A stretch of DNA of 60,652 bases from an uncultured Prevotellaceae bacterium. Lineage in GTDB: Bacteria > Bacteroidota > Bacteroidia > Bacteroidales > Bacteroidaceae. Below the pieces are notes generated by a model. That model had not been told where the DNA came from, made no database searches, and saw only the letters and a program-made list of their open reading frames with translations. A program made the translations under genes and the position numbers. Positions 33,701 to 41,064 of this stretch are shown here, piece after piece (positions within the stretch are counted from its first letter, which is position 1; each line of letters begins with the position of its first letter). Where the stretch lies: positions 1 to 60,652 of the forward strand of contig CAMHUU010000016.1 of NCBI GenBank assembly GCA_946188395.1, in the 5' to 3' direction.

Positions 33701-35307
33701 TTGTTATCGAGCCCAATATTGCCCAAGTGACGAAGTTCACCGTGCAGTCGATAGAAGTTGCAGGCTCGCTGAAGACCAACGAGGAGGTGGACATTACCGT
33801 CAACGTGAAGAACGAGGGCAACGTGCAGACTGGCACGCTCTACTACTTCATCAACAACATCAAGGAAGGTGAGATCGAGGTCGACATCGCTGCCGGTGAG
33901 ACGAAGGCCTACAGCGTGAAGTACAAGCCCACAGCCGCCAAGGACTACACCATCAAGGTAACTACCGACGAGGCTGGCGAGACGCTGGCCGGTGAGGAGA
34001 GCGCCGCTACGAAGACCTTCACGGTGAAGGATCCTGAAGTGACGAAGTTCACCGTGCAGTCGATAGAAGTTGCAGGCTCGCTGAAGACCAACGAGGAGGT
34101 GGACATTACCGTCAACGTGAAGAACGAGGGCAACGTGCAGACTGGCACGCTCTACTACTTCATCAACAACATCAAGGAAGGTGAGATCGAGGTCGACATC
34201 GCTGCCGGTGAGACGAAGGCCTACAGCGTGAAGTACAAGCCCACAGCCGCCAAGGACTACACCATCAAGGTAACTACCGACGAGGCCGGTGAGACGCTGG
34301 CCGGTGAGGAGAGCGCTGCTACGAAGACCTTCACGGTGAAGAATGCTGAAAAGGGTGATCCCGAGTTAGCCATTCAGGCCAATGAGCATTTTGACGAAGC
34401 CCTCGGCTATTTCACCGCAAAGGTTGGACAGCCCTACAATTCGCCCCAGCTGAGCAACCCGCACAATGTGAGCCCCATCGTGTGGACTTCAAGTGATTCG
34501 AGTGTCGCTACCGTCGACGAAAACGGTATTGTAACCATCGTTGGCATGGGTGGAACGCAAATCAGGGCCGACTTTGCCGGCAACGATGACTACAAGGCTG
34601 GTTATGCAGAATACTACCTCTACGTTTCGGACGTTGTTAACTATAACACTAACGACGACGGTACCGTAACGGTTACCGGTGGTGACGTGTCGGGCGATGT
34701 AGAGATTGCCAGCACGGTAGTCATCAACGGTCAGGCCTATCAGGTTACTGGCATTGCCGACGAAGCATTCAAGGGCAACACCACCATCACTTCTGTTACG
34801 ATACCCGAAGGCATCACCACCATTGGCGCAAGTGCCTTTGACGGGTGCAGCAACATGATGACAGTCATCATCGGTAAGGATGTAGCCACTATTGGCGAGA
34901 AGGCCTTTGCCAATATCGGTACTCCGGCCAATGCCCCAAGGCGTGCAGAAGGTGATGGCATGAAGGTAGAGTGCTATGCGGAGAATGTGCCGACAACAGC
35001 AGCCAATGCCTTCGAGGCCAGCCCCATCAGCAATGGTACGCTGCTGGTCGACGACAATAGCGTGATGGCTTATTATGCTGCAGAGCCTTGGAGTCTGTTT
35101 GGAACCATTAAGGGCTTCAACGGCACCGAGCCAACGGCTATTAAAGCCCTCTGGGCCGACGGAAACGGCACCGCCCAGATATTCTCTCTGGACGGCCGCA
35201 AGCATGGTGAAGCTCAGAAGTCAGACTTGATGCGCGTGCTGAACACCCTGCCGAAGGGCGTATACATCATCCGTGTTGGTCAGAATAGCAAGACTATGCA
35301 CAACTAA
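30790..35307 (+). CDS. Large multi-domain C10 (streptopain-like) cysteine protease
   Basis: 1505 residues, secreted (MRKTYLLLFMLFVSMMAMAG). A Spi/propeptide-like region (about 20-130) is followed by the C10 peptidase (about 140-375): catalytic Cys169 in SVTGCVATAMAQ and His312 in GGGHAFVIDGYGG, then FHVNWGWGG. Next come CARDB-like Ig domains (about 510-740), two SusE-like carbohydrate-binding-type domains (about 746-855, YYLVSDLNEWSTTDKSY; about 865-975, YYYIGTVTNWVYDATKE), two almost identical 104-residue domains (980-1083 and 1084-1184), a Big2-like domain, a BspA-type LRR_5 stretch (GIADEAFKGNTTITSVTIPE) and a C-terminal FSLDGRKHGE...LPKGVYIIRVG sorting-like tail. A surface or secreted protease that may also bind glycans. 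Confident on C10; target unknown. Confidence 0.9.
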   Translation: MRKTYLLLFMLFVSMMAMAGPITPDEARQKITKFMSPRRSAAVLQDLRLVATSHYQEQSDVMSPSYYVFNVGEGQGFIIAGADDRIPAVLGYSDRGSFDPENMPVNMQAWLKGYNAQMEYLNQHPEAAAPRRTVNGSSIEPLLASEWNQGNPYNSLCPMDGDKRSVTGCVATAMAQVMFFWKYPNYTVAEIPGYTTSSKGLTVSAIAAGAAIDWDNMLPKYNGSETDAQIEAVASLMLMCGTAVQMNYTSGSSGAVTRRVADSWKDYFDYDAATNYENRSKYRLAAWNQKVYDELKAGRPVLYDGQSSGGGHAFVIDGYGGDDYFHVNWGWGGGSNDYFLLSILDSDNSSGIGASSSSDGYSFDQGAIFGAQPNTGVSPIVTPILTTSEVRTDFAEVSRTDVTEDFLASASANCWNYTGATHTFEVGYGVFDTEGQLLKAVAADWTQELDPSYGFSSLTFTIPFGANVSSGTYYLKPISREAGSETWYANLGTETNYLTATISDNTLTVMAPKFDLTGSVDASGKMEVGVPLTLTATITNNGTLYNGQIFLLVGGTSKDNLVGGRHFDIDPGATETIDFTFTPKTAGANDIYICTREYYSGSYDYTPFITGSVTIDAASEATLTMTPKTKNAVREDNQWVVKESKAIVSIDVTNTGSTDYDNDVIVKLYKLTNGNQGSPAGTFRKAIQLAAGASTTAEVELTGLEDGATYFYYVYYMSAGEEVQGYQYSPIFVVKIEGEEPPQEETAYYLVSDLNEWSTTDKSYAFTKLDDGKTWEITFPGSTSDIYLKVAPGSAYDNQETFWNNLLCADSDGSTALQGTMVMGGTGAWKLAASNDAENYTMRIVPSELTYEITFTKKEFVPQPPYYYIGTVTNWVYDATKEFTDKGNGTYSITVPAVYGDDDKTWFKVAPANAIASDGTITWAHLYSTDSEGSTQLSGTMTIGDGEAWARPKTDNAESYTITITPETKAIVIEPNIAQVTKFTVQSIEVAGSLKTNEEVDITVNVKNEGNVQTGTLYYFINNIKEGEIEVDIAAGETKAYSVKYKPTAAKDYTIKVTTDEAGETLAGEESAATKTFTVKDPEVTKFTVQSIEVAGSLKTNEEVDITVNVKNEGNVQTGTLYYFINNIKEGEIEVDIAAGETKAYSVKYKPTAAKDYTIKVTTDEAGETLAGEESAATKTFTVKNAEKGDPELAIQANEHFDEALGYFTAKVGQPYNSPQLSNPHNVSPIVWTSSDSSVATVDENGIVTIVGMGGTQIRADFAGNDDYKAGYAEYYLYVSDVVNYNTNDDGTVTVTGGDVSGDVEIASTVVINGQAYQVTGIADEAFKGNTTITSVTIPEGITTIGASAFDGCSNMMTVIIGKDVATIGEKAFANIGTPANAPRRAEGDGMKVECYAENVPTTAANAFEASPISNGTLLVDDNSVMAYYAAEPWSLFGTIKGFNGTEPTAIKALWADGNGTAQIFSLDGRKHGEAQKSDLMRVLNTLPKGVYIIRVGQNSKTMHN
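33727..34340. repeat. 312-bp tandem duplication inside the C10 protease gene
   Basis: Copies at 33727-34038 and 34039-34340 encode the same 104-residue Ig/CARDB-like domain beginning VTKFTVQSIEVAGS. I can see only three differences over the aligned part, all synonymous (GCT/GCC, GGC/GGT and GCC/GCT near 33973 and 34003 against the second copy), so the duplication is recent or maintained by conversion. Confidence 0.92.
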
Positions 35308-35323
35308 CACGAAGAAGTAACCT

Positions 35324-35342
35324 GCCTTCGTAAACAGAAGGC
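35324..35342. terminator. Small hairpin after the C10 gene
   Basis: GCCTTC (35324-35329), 7-nt loop, GAAGGC (35337-35342), 17 bp after the C10 stop. A weaker companion to the larger hairpin that follows it. Confidence 0.45.
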
Positions 35343-35346
35343 ATAC

Positions 35347-35382
35347 AAGGCGTAATCTTACCGGCGGTGAGGTTACGCCTTT
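35347..35382. terminator. Bidirectional terminator between the C10 and cobD-like genes
   Basis: AAGGCGTAATCTTACC, loop GGC, GGTGAGGTTACGCCTT: 16-bp arms with two mismatches. It lies between two convergent genes and overlaps the last codons and stop (35373-35375) of the minus-strand cobD-like gene. Confidence 0.7.
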
Positions 35383-36389
35383 AAGTATTCCTGAATGGCG
35401 GCTACGAGGGCGTCGTTTTCTTCTGGACGTTGGGTCGAGACGCGGAAGAAGAATTCAGAAAGTCCGTAGAAATTGGAACAATCGCGAATCAACATGCCAT
35501 GTTCGTGGATGAGGTAATACTTCAGGGCCGAAGCCTTGATAGCCTCCATTTCGCAGAGCATGAAGTTGGTTTTGGTCTCAAAGACGCGTAAGCCCTTGAT
35601 GTCGCGCAGATTGCTGCGGAAACGATCGGTTTCCTCCAAATATTCGTCCAGATTCTGTACTGCGGGCGTTCCGTGTTTCAGCAAAAACTTACCAGCCTCG
35701 ATGCTCAAGGTGTTCATCGCCCATGGATGACGATGCTGACGCAACAGTTGGATGAGGTTGGGGTGAGCCGTCATATAACCCAGACGCAGACCAGGAACGC
35801 CATAGGTCTTGCTGAGCGAATGAAGAATGATGAGATTGGGAACATCCATCATCTCACGGGCCTGCAACAGCGGCTCTTTCGTATACGACTCATACGACTG
35901 GTCGACGACAAAGGTGTAACGAGGTGAACGGCGCACCACATAGTCCATGAACCCCTTCATCAGCACATTGCCGGAAGGGTTGTTGGGATTGCATACCCAA
36001 TAGACGCGGTCGCGCGGCAGCTTTGTCATCTCGTCGTTGTTTTCGAAAGAGATGATGTGACCGTGCTGTCGACAGGCATCGGCATACTCGTTAAATGTAG
36101 GCTGGGGAATGACAGAGGCGCTGCCATGAAAATGCTGCGCTATAAGGTAGATGGCCTCTGTAGCGCCATTGGTTACCAAAACGGCTTCTGGCGAGATGCC
36201 TTCCTTCAGGGCGATGAGGCGTTCCAAACTGCGAGGCTGGGGCTCAGGATAGTTGGCTATCAGGTCGAAAGAATCCTTCAGATGCATTTTAAGTGCCGTC
36301 AGATTAACGTGCTGATAGACATTGCTACTGAAGTTCATCTTCACCAGGTCGTCATAGCGGTAAATGTCGTCGCCGTGTCCTTCTAACAT
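35373..36389 (-). CDS. cobD: CobD-like PLP-dependent aminotransferase/threonine-phosphate decarboxylase
   Basis: 338 residues, cytoplasmic fold-type I PLP enzyme. Conserved blocks: VTNGATEAIYLIAQ (cofactor phosphate loop), VYWVCNPNNPSGNVL, VVDQSYESY and the PLP lysine in HSLSKTYGVPGLRLGY. The start MLEGHGDDIYRY plus MNFSSNVY matches threonine-phosphate decarboxylase CobD, which makes the aminopropanol arm of cobalamin. No other corrin gene is in the window, and the same family includes histidinol-phosphate aminotransferases, so the specific activity is moderately supported. It lies 40 bp after an ABC ATPase gene of the cobalamin/siderophore type, which favours a B12 link. Confidence 0.78.
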   Translation of the reverse strand: MLEGHGDDIYRYDDLVKMNFSSNVYQHVNLTALKMHLKDSFDLIANYPEPQPRSLERLIALKEGISPEAVLVTNGATEAIYLIAQHFHGSASVIPQPTFNEYADACRQHGHIISFENNDEMTKLPRDRVYWVCNPNNPSGNVLMKGFMDYVVRRSPRYTFVVDQSYESYTKEPLLQAREMMDVPNLIILHSLSKTYGVPGLRLGYMTAHPNLIQLLRQHRHPWAMNTLSIEAGKFLLKHGTPAVQNLDEYLEETDRFRSNLRDIKGLRVFETKTNFMLCEMEAIKASALKYYLIHEHGMLIRDCSNFYGLSEFFFRVSTQRPEENDALVAAIQEYLKA

Positions 36390-36390
36390 G

Positions 36391-36426
36391 TTTAGTTTAG
36401 AGTTTAGAGATGAGAGATGAGAATTA
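36391..36426. repeat. GAGATGA-type heptamer tract before the cobD-like gene
   Basis: GTTTAGTTTAGAGTTTAGAGATGAGAGATGAGAA fills the 40-bp spacer between the ABC ATPase stop and the cobD-like start. Mixed TTTAGAG and GAGATGA heptamers. Confidence 0.7.
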
Positions 36427-36429
36427 TGA

Positions 36430-37263
36430 TTAGCTGGCTGCTATGATGCGAATGGTCAGGCTATCGCGGTCGAAAGCGATGCCTTCGCGTTCGATAAAAC
36501 GACTCAAGACACCTTGGTCGGCCAGCTGATGGGGGGTGCCCACGCTAAGTGGTGAATGTTGAATGTTGAATGTTGAATGATTCTCGGATTCCATGAGCCA
36601 GATGCAGTCTGCCACTTGCAGCGACAGTTCTACATCGTGTGTAGAGAGGAAGATGGTTTTCTGCTCCTGAACCGCCAGTCGACGTAACAGTTGCATCATC
36701 TCCACCTTGCTGGGATAGTCGAGAAAGGCCGTCGGCTCGTCCAGATAGATGATGGGCGTCTGTTGAGCCAGCGCCTTGGCTATCATGACCTTCTGCCGCT
36801 CGCCATCGCTCAGCGTCTGTATCATGCGTCCGGCCAGCGACTCGATGCCAACGAGTCGGATGGACTCACGAACCACCTGATGGTCTTCGTCCGTCAGCCG
36901 GCCCCAGAACCCCGTATAGGGTGCACGCCCCATAGCAATCAGTTCCTCTGCCGTCATATTCTTGATGGCCAGCTTTTCTGTCAGCACAACGCCAATCAAT
37001 CGACTTAAGAGGTGAGAAGGGAGAGATGAGAGGTGAGACGTATGATTACCCTCAGTGTTGAGTAGAATGTTGCCGCCTAATGCCGGTTGGAAGGCTGCAA
37101 GCGTGCGTAATAATGTAGACTTACCGATACCGTTTTGACCTAACAAGCACGTCAACTCGCCGCTGTTGATGGCAGCGTTTAACCCACTGGCGACCACCTT
37201 TTCATTGCCTTTAGTGGTATAGCCGATGCTGAGGTCTTTCAGTATGACAGTCTCATTGCTCAT
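36430..37263 (-). CDS. ABC transporter ATP-binding protein (FecE/BtuD type)
   Basis: 277 residues. Walker A LGQNGIGKSTLL, Q-loop in IGVVLTEKL, signature LSDGERQKVMIAKAL, Walker B PIIYLDEPTAFLD and switch His in LSTHDVELSL. This is the ATPase of an iron-siderophore or cobalamin importer, driving a permease that is not in the window. Two regions are encoded by purine-rich repeat tracts: HTSHLSSLPSHLLS (about residues 75-86; DNA 37007-37040) in the variable loop before the Q-loop, and HSTFNIQHSPLS (about 228-239; DNA 36551-36580) after the switch region. Neither touches a catalytic motif. It is 10 bp after the nuclease gene and 40 bp before the cobD-like gene. Confidence 0.88.
   Translation of the reverse strand: MSNETVILKDLSIGYTTKGNEKVVASGLNAAINSGELTCLLGQNGIGKSTLLRTLAAFQPALGGNILLNTEGNHTSHLSSLPSHLLSRLIGVVLTEKLAIKNMTAEELIAMGRAPYTGFWGRLTDEDHQVVRESIRLVGIESLAGRMIQTLSDGERQKVMIAKALAQQTPIIYLDEPTAFLDYPSKVEMMQLLRRLAVQEQKTIFLSTHDVELSLQVADCIWLMESENHSTFNIQHSPLSVGTPHQLADQGVLSRFIEREGIAFDRDSLTIRIIAAS
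36551..36580. repeat. TTGAATG tract inside the ABC ATPase gene
   Basis: Four tandem heptamers (GTGAATG, then TTGAATG three times) are read in frame as part of a 12-residue insertion after the ATPase switch region. Confidence 0.85.
37007..37040. repeat. GAGGTGA/GAGATGA tract inside the ABC ATPase gene
   Basis: AAGAGGTGAGAAGGGAGAGATGAGAGGTGAGA: imperfect purine heptamers read in frame as His/Ser/Leu residues just upstream of the Q-loop segment. Confidence 0.75.
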
Positions 37264-37290
37264 TACTCATTTCTCATTTCTGATCTCTGA
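37259..37290. repeat. Heptamer tract at the nuclease-ABC junction
   Basis: CATTGCTCATTACTCATTTCTCATTTCTGATCTCTGATCAG spans the end of the nuclease gene, the 10-bp spacer and the ABC start codon, so the tract supplies the ribosome-binding region, the ABC ATG and the final nuclease codons. Confidence 0.65.
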
Positions 37291-38122
37291 TCAGACTGTG
37301 TCCTAAGTCTCGTTCTTTACAAATACTGACAATCCGCGCCATCACATCGTCCATCAGGGGAACGGGAACCAGCCGGTAGTTGTCGTAATCGGCACAGAGC
37401 ACCACCAGATTCAACGCCTTCACCTGAATGCCGTAGTTCTGCTGAAGCATATAGCGATACAGATTCTGCTGAAGGCAATAATGATAGTAAGCCGTATCGG
37501 GCACGCTGATGCCGTTCAGCGACATCTTACCACCAAAGCCAGTAACAATGGGGCGCCCTGCATCGTCGACCACCTTACGGCTACGCTTCCAGTCGTAGAT
37601 GACGAACTGACCATCGTCATCGCGGCAAATCATATCGATGGTTCCGGCGATGTTCAAGTCGACATCATAGACGGGCCACTCCTGACGATAAGGACGGATG
37701 TGGTAGTCCCGGACGAAGCGCATGAAATGCTGACGTTCGGGCTCCACACAGACCTCTTCGCTCTCGCCCTCGTAACGGAATACGTAACGGGTTTCGAAGC
37801 GTCCGTTCTGAAAATAGTTTTCCGTTTGTTCATGCAGGAAGGTACCCACCTCGCTGGCCATGCAGCCGACACGATTCCATTCGCGGAGTGTCTGTTCGGC
37901 AGGAATACCATAGCGCTCCTGACGACGAAGGGCGGCACGCTGTCCATCGAACGGTTCGAAGAAATAGCCTACGAGGTTGCTGACAGGTAACAGCTGATAC
38001 TCGCCCCGATAGAGGTAGACGTGTCCCTCGGGCAGGAAGTCGATGAATTCATCCTGTTCGTAGAGACCCGCATCGGTAAAGGCCTCCATTTTCTCAATCA
38101 TGGCTTGCGAACGCTCTCTCAT
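37274..38122 (-). CDS. PD-(D/E)XK (RecB/Cas4-like) nuclease-family protein
   Basis: 282 residues, cytoplasmic. The nuclease core is visible as GTFLHEQTENYF (helix with the first acidic residue), DLNIAGTIDMICRD (motif II Asp), FVIYDWKRS (motif III D-x-K equivalent) and QQNLYRYMLQQNYG (the QxxxY motif of RecB-like enzymes). This is the AddB/Cas4-type arrangement, but no cysteines for a 4Fe-4S cluster are visible and there is no helicase or Cas gene near. It overlaps the upstream DUF3108 gene by 4 bp and is 10 bp from the ABC gene. A DNA-processing role is inferred from the fold only. Confidence 0.78.
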   Translation of the reverse strand: MRERSQAMIEKMEAFTDAGLYEQDEFIDFLPEGHVYLYRGEYQLLPVSNLVGYFFEPFDGQRAALRRQERYGIPAEQTLREWNRVGCMASEVGTFLHEQTENYFQNGRFETRYVFRYEGESEEVCVEPERQHFMRFVRDYHIRPYRQEWPVYDVDLNIAGTIDMICRDDDGQFVIYDWKRSRKVVDDAGRPIVTGFGGKMSLNGISVPDTAYYHYCLQQNLYRYMLQQNYGIQVKALNLVVLCADYDNYRLVPVPLMDDVMARIVSICKERDLGHSLIRDQK

Positions 38123-38931
38123 TTTTCTTTTGATTCCAGGGGGTTACGCAATCCTTTATAGCCCGACAGATAGGCCTTGGCAGAACCAAACGAGAGGAAC
38201 ATGTCGAGACGAACCGGCATATGGTTCTTGTCGTCGGTAATGTAAAAACGGATGAGTTCGTGATTCTTGCCGTCCTCGCGCTCAATGAACGAAAAGACCA
38301 GACAACGATACTTGTCGTTATTGTTCTTCATCTTCAGCGTGGTCTTACCTGTATATTTCAGCCACGAGTTCGTCAGATGCTTGGCGTCGCTGATGGGCAT
38401 GGGAATGTTCTCGCCAACCTTCAGCTTGGCAGCATCAAAATTACGGGCTCGTAAAAAGATGCTCATCATGTCGTAGATACAGTCCTTATACTCGGCCTCC
38501 TTCCTGTGCTCCTCGCCGTCAGCGTCGATGCGGTGCATCTTCAGATGACAATTCGACCCAGGATAGCTATACCACAGCTCGTCTACATAGTAGCGATCGC
38601 CCTCACGGGCTCCCTTGCGGAAATAGAGAGGTGAAATATCCATATCGGTATAGCACAACAGCGTGTCACGCATGATGAATACGTTGTCCAACTGGTCGTT
38701 GCCTCGTGTAATCAGGCTACTGCGAAAGGCCTTCTGTCCTTTGTATCTCGACTGAACGGTAGACATAGAAGCTGTTCCGACCTTTACCCAGACGAACTTC
38801 CAATTGAAGTAGAGGTCGTAACTGAGAAACTCGCCCGACTTGAAAGCGGTATTCTCTATACCACACTGGGCATGCGCCCCTATGGGGATAAATAATAGAT
38901 ATAAAATATAAATGATAAAAATCTTCTTCAT
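38119..38931 (-). CDS. DUF3108 domain protein, exported
   Basis: 270 residues. Signal peptide (MKKIFIIYILYLLFIPIGAHAQ), then the DUF3108 pattern: FKSGEFLSYDLYFNWKFVWV near the mature N-terminus, VGTASMSTVQSRYKGQKAFR, YDMMSIFLRARNFDAAKLKVG in the middle and ITDDKNHMPVRLDMFLSFGS near the end. The family is periplasmic or outer-membrane associated with a lipocalin-like barrel prediction and no settled function. The stop overlaps the nuclease start (ATGA, 38119-38122). A short A/T-rich spacer with two identical hairpins separates it from the Ig-like lipoprotein gene upstream. Confidence 0.85.
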   Translation of the reverse strand: MKKIFIIYILYLLFIPIGAHAQCGIENTAFKSGEFLSYDLYFNWKFVWVKVGTASMSTVQSRYKGQKAFRSSLITRGNDQLDNVFIMRDTLLCYTDMDISPLYFRKGAREGDRYYVDELWYSYPGSNCHLKMHRIDADGEEHRKEAEYKDCIYDMMSIFLRARNFDAAKLKVGENIPMPISDAKHLTNSWLKYTGKTTLKMKNNNDKYRCLVFSFIEREDGKNHELIRFYITDDKNHMPVRLDMFLSFGSAKAYLSGYKGLRNPLESKEK

Positions 38932-38939
38932 CGTCGTCT

Positions 38940-39004
38940 TTCTTATTTCTTATTTTTTATTTTATATTTAGGGCGCAGCCCGCTTATAATTAGGGCGCAG
39001 CCCG
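38940..39004. repeat. T-rich stretch with two identical GGGC-GCA-GCCC hairpins
   Basis: TTATTTTTTATTTTATATTTA followed by GGGCGCAGCCC (38971-38981), then TTATAATTA and a second GGGCGCAGCCC (38993-39003), 22 bp apart. The layout (T-rich, ATTTA, hairpin, CGC) matches the elements near 20759, 22734 and 2856 read on the opposite strand. Confidence 0.82.
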
Positions 39005-39009
39005 CCATA

Positions 39010-40998
39010 TTACTTCACTGTTTGTTTCTTGATATACTCTATACCCAACTGACGGGCACGTTCTGCATTACGGTTCGTCAGTTTCTTCTTTTCCTTATCA
39101 CCTTTTTGCTTGATCAGCGCACCAGGTTTCTGCCGGTTGCGGGGCTTGGCAACCAGGTTCCATTGTTTCGTGATGTCCCACTTAGCCTTACTCTCGATTT
39201 CCTCCGAGAAATAATATACCTCTTCTGGCTGCTGGTCAAGGTCGTATTCACCCGTATCCCAGATGTTGTTGCCATTGCGGTCGACAAAAGCACGCGCATA
39301 GTACTTATTAGGATCGAGGTAGAAGAAAGCAGCCTCGCCATTGGCACTAGCCCTGACCTGACGCTGGCACTTGTCGTCCTTGCCTAACAGCTGGACCACA
39401 ATGCCTGTATCGCGTACACCACTTAAACGGAATACCAATGAGCCATATTCGTCAAGTGGTTTAGCCTTGAGACCCTTCTTCATAGCCTCGGAGGCCAGAC
39501 CATAGATATCGACAAATGCCGCCGAGTCAATCTCCAGGCTGTATTCCGTCTCGGGATGCCATTCCGCCAACAATTCAAAGCGTCGCTTGACCCCGTCAAG
39601 TTGTCGGAACTCATAAGGAGCACGATACCACAGCGAGTCAATCTTGGAATAAAGATGGATTGCCGAAGTGTCAGCCTTCTGTAGCGGAGTCGGTATGGTA
39701 AAATAAATCTTGCTCGTGGGATTCAGTGACGCAGGGACATTGACATTAACATCCAACGGCTTGATGGGGTATATGCTGTCATACGGCTCGTCACGCTTCT
39801 TCTTCTTTTTCTGTTCCTTCTCCCATTCCTCGTATTCCTTCTGCTTCTCCTTCATGCGCTTGGCATACGACGTCTTAGCTATGACTTCCAACGTGTCGGT
39901 CTGACTGACGAGTACACCCATACTGTCGGTCATCAGGTATTCCAAGGAAAGCGACAGCGTATCCTGATTGATCAGTGTGGTGTCGCGCAACCAATAGGTC
40001 AGCGTGTCTTGCTTCTGGCTTGCTTCCAATACGAAAGCAGAATCAGCATCAAAGTTAAAGCCCTTGATGACTGGCAGCTGTTCGTTACCATAGCTGAAAT
40101 AGAGGGTGATGCGGTTTGCCTCCGTACGGTCGGGCTGCTTCAGCAGATAGCGGTCCGTCTGCACTTCCTGAAAGGCCAGCATAACGACGTTGTCTGGATA
40201 GAAATGGGTATAAGGCACCTGCAGAATGTTGTCGATATGCAGGGTGTCGCGCCAAATGGTATCCTGGCGGATGTCAGGTTTTGCATAGGGCTTGTGAATC
40301 TCGTGCGAAAAAGCTATCATCTCGCTCTTCTGAGAGAACCTAAAGTCGTTGTCGGCATCCTGTAAGGCATAGATACGGTATTCGCCAGGGGCTACACCTT
40401 TGATGACGAAATGTCCCGTTCCGTCAGTACGGGAAATACGCATGAGGGGTTCTTTGCGGAATACGGAATCTGCCAAGTTGTTATAAAGACCGACACTGAT
40501 GCCTTTCACGGGTTCCAGATTCGATGCGTCGAGCACATAACCAGCCACCTCGAAGGTATCAATCTGTTCGCCTGTCGAGAAGGTGTAGGTATAGTTTCCC
40601 ATGGGGTTGCCCTCGTTGTTGTCGCTGATGGCGTCGCTGAAATCGATGGTGTAGGTTGTATTGGCTTTCAGCGAGTCCTTCAGTTCCACAATAATTCTCT
40701 TACCGGCAGCCTTTATCTCGGGCATCTCTAATTGTGGAGGCGACACGATGACATTCTGCGAAACATCGGCCAGTTTGATAAACTCGTCAAACAGAATGGT
40801 TATCTTCTGAGCCGTCACATTGGTAGCCCGCTCTGCTGGCGTAGAACCTACGACACGAGGAGGGTCGTCGTCGTACCATCCTCCGTCGGGTGAACCCATT
40901 CGGGCACAGCCCGAAATGAGGAATGAGAAATGAGAAATGAGAAATGCTGCTAACAGCACTCCTACACAACCTTTCAGGCTCATCCTTGTACGCCTCAT
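39010..40998 (-). CDS. Ig-like (SbsA/Big_5) lipoprotein with a repeat-derived signal peptide
   Basis: 662 residues from Met at 40998 (MRRTRMSLKGCVGVLLAAF); Met at 40983 is also possible. Lipobox FLISGC, then RMGSPDGGWYDDDPPRV, which is the hallmark start of the Bacteroidota Ig-like lipoprotein family. A Big_5 (SbsA-like) domain (about 45-140, VTAQKITILFDEFIKLADVS) and a carboxypeptidase-regulatory-like domain (GYVLDASNLEPVKGISVGLY) follow, then long beta-rich sequence and a Lys-rich C-terminus. The part of the signal core that reads FLISHFSFLIS is encoded by GAGAAAT heptamers (40914-40944). It probably sits in the outer membrane facing inward; function unknown. Confidence 0.85.
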   Translation of the reverse strand: MRRTRMSLKGCVGVLLAAFLISHFSFLISGCARMGSPDGGWYDDDPPRVVGSTPAERATNVTAQKITILFDEFIKLADVSQNVIVSPPQLEMPEIKAAGKRIIVELKDSLKANTTYTIDFSDAISDNNEGNPMGNYTYTFSTGEQIDTFEVAGYVLDASNLEPVKGISVGLYNNLADSVFRKEPLMRISRTDGTGHFVIKGVAPGEYRIYALQDADNDFRFSQKSEMIAFSHEIHKPYAKPDIRQDTIWRDTLHIDNILQVPYTHFYPDNVVMLAFQEVQTDRYLLKQPDRTEANRITLYFSYGNEQLPVIKGFNFDADSAFVLEASQKQDTLTYWLRDTTLINQDTLSLSLEYLMTDSMGVLVSQTDTLEVIAKTSYAKRMKEKQKEYEEWEKEQKKKKKRDEPYDSIYPIKPLDVNVNVPASLNPTSKIYFTIPTPLQKADTSAIHLYSKIDSLWYRAPYEFRQLDGVKRRFELLAEWHPETEYSLEIDSAAFVDIYGLASEAMKKGLKAKPLDEYGSLVFRLSGVRDTGIVVQLLGKDDKCQRQVRASANGEAAFFYLDPNKYYARAFVDRNGNNIWDTGEYDLDQQPEEVYYFSEEIESKAKWDITKQWNLVAKPRNRQKPGALIKQKGDKEKKKLTNRNAERARQLGIEYIKKQTVK
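40914..40944. repeat. GAGAAAT tract encoding a lipoprotein signal core
   Basis: GAAATGAGGAATGAGAAATGAGAAATGAGAAAT: four heptamers in frame within the signal peptide, ending right before the lipobox Cys codon of the Ig-like lipoprotein. Confidence 0.88.
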
Positions 40999-41010
40999 AA
41001 CAGCGTTGGT

Positions 41011-41064
41011 CCATTTCTCATTTTTCATTTCCATTTCTCATTACTCATTACTCATTTCTCATTT
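41011..41064. repeat. Heptamer tract at the GH3 3' end
   Basis: CATTTCTCATTTTTCATTTCCATTTCTCATTACTCATTACTCATTTCTCATTTA. It contains the GH3-family stop codon (41052-41054, TGA on the minus strand) at its edge and runs to about 13 bp before the chosen lipoprotein start. Confidence 0.85.

Noticed and set aside
37274..38122. Cas4 nuclease
   Set aside because: The fold motif is shared by many RecB-like proteins; no CRISPR, cas1 or cas2 nearby and no four-Cys cluster.
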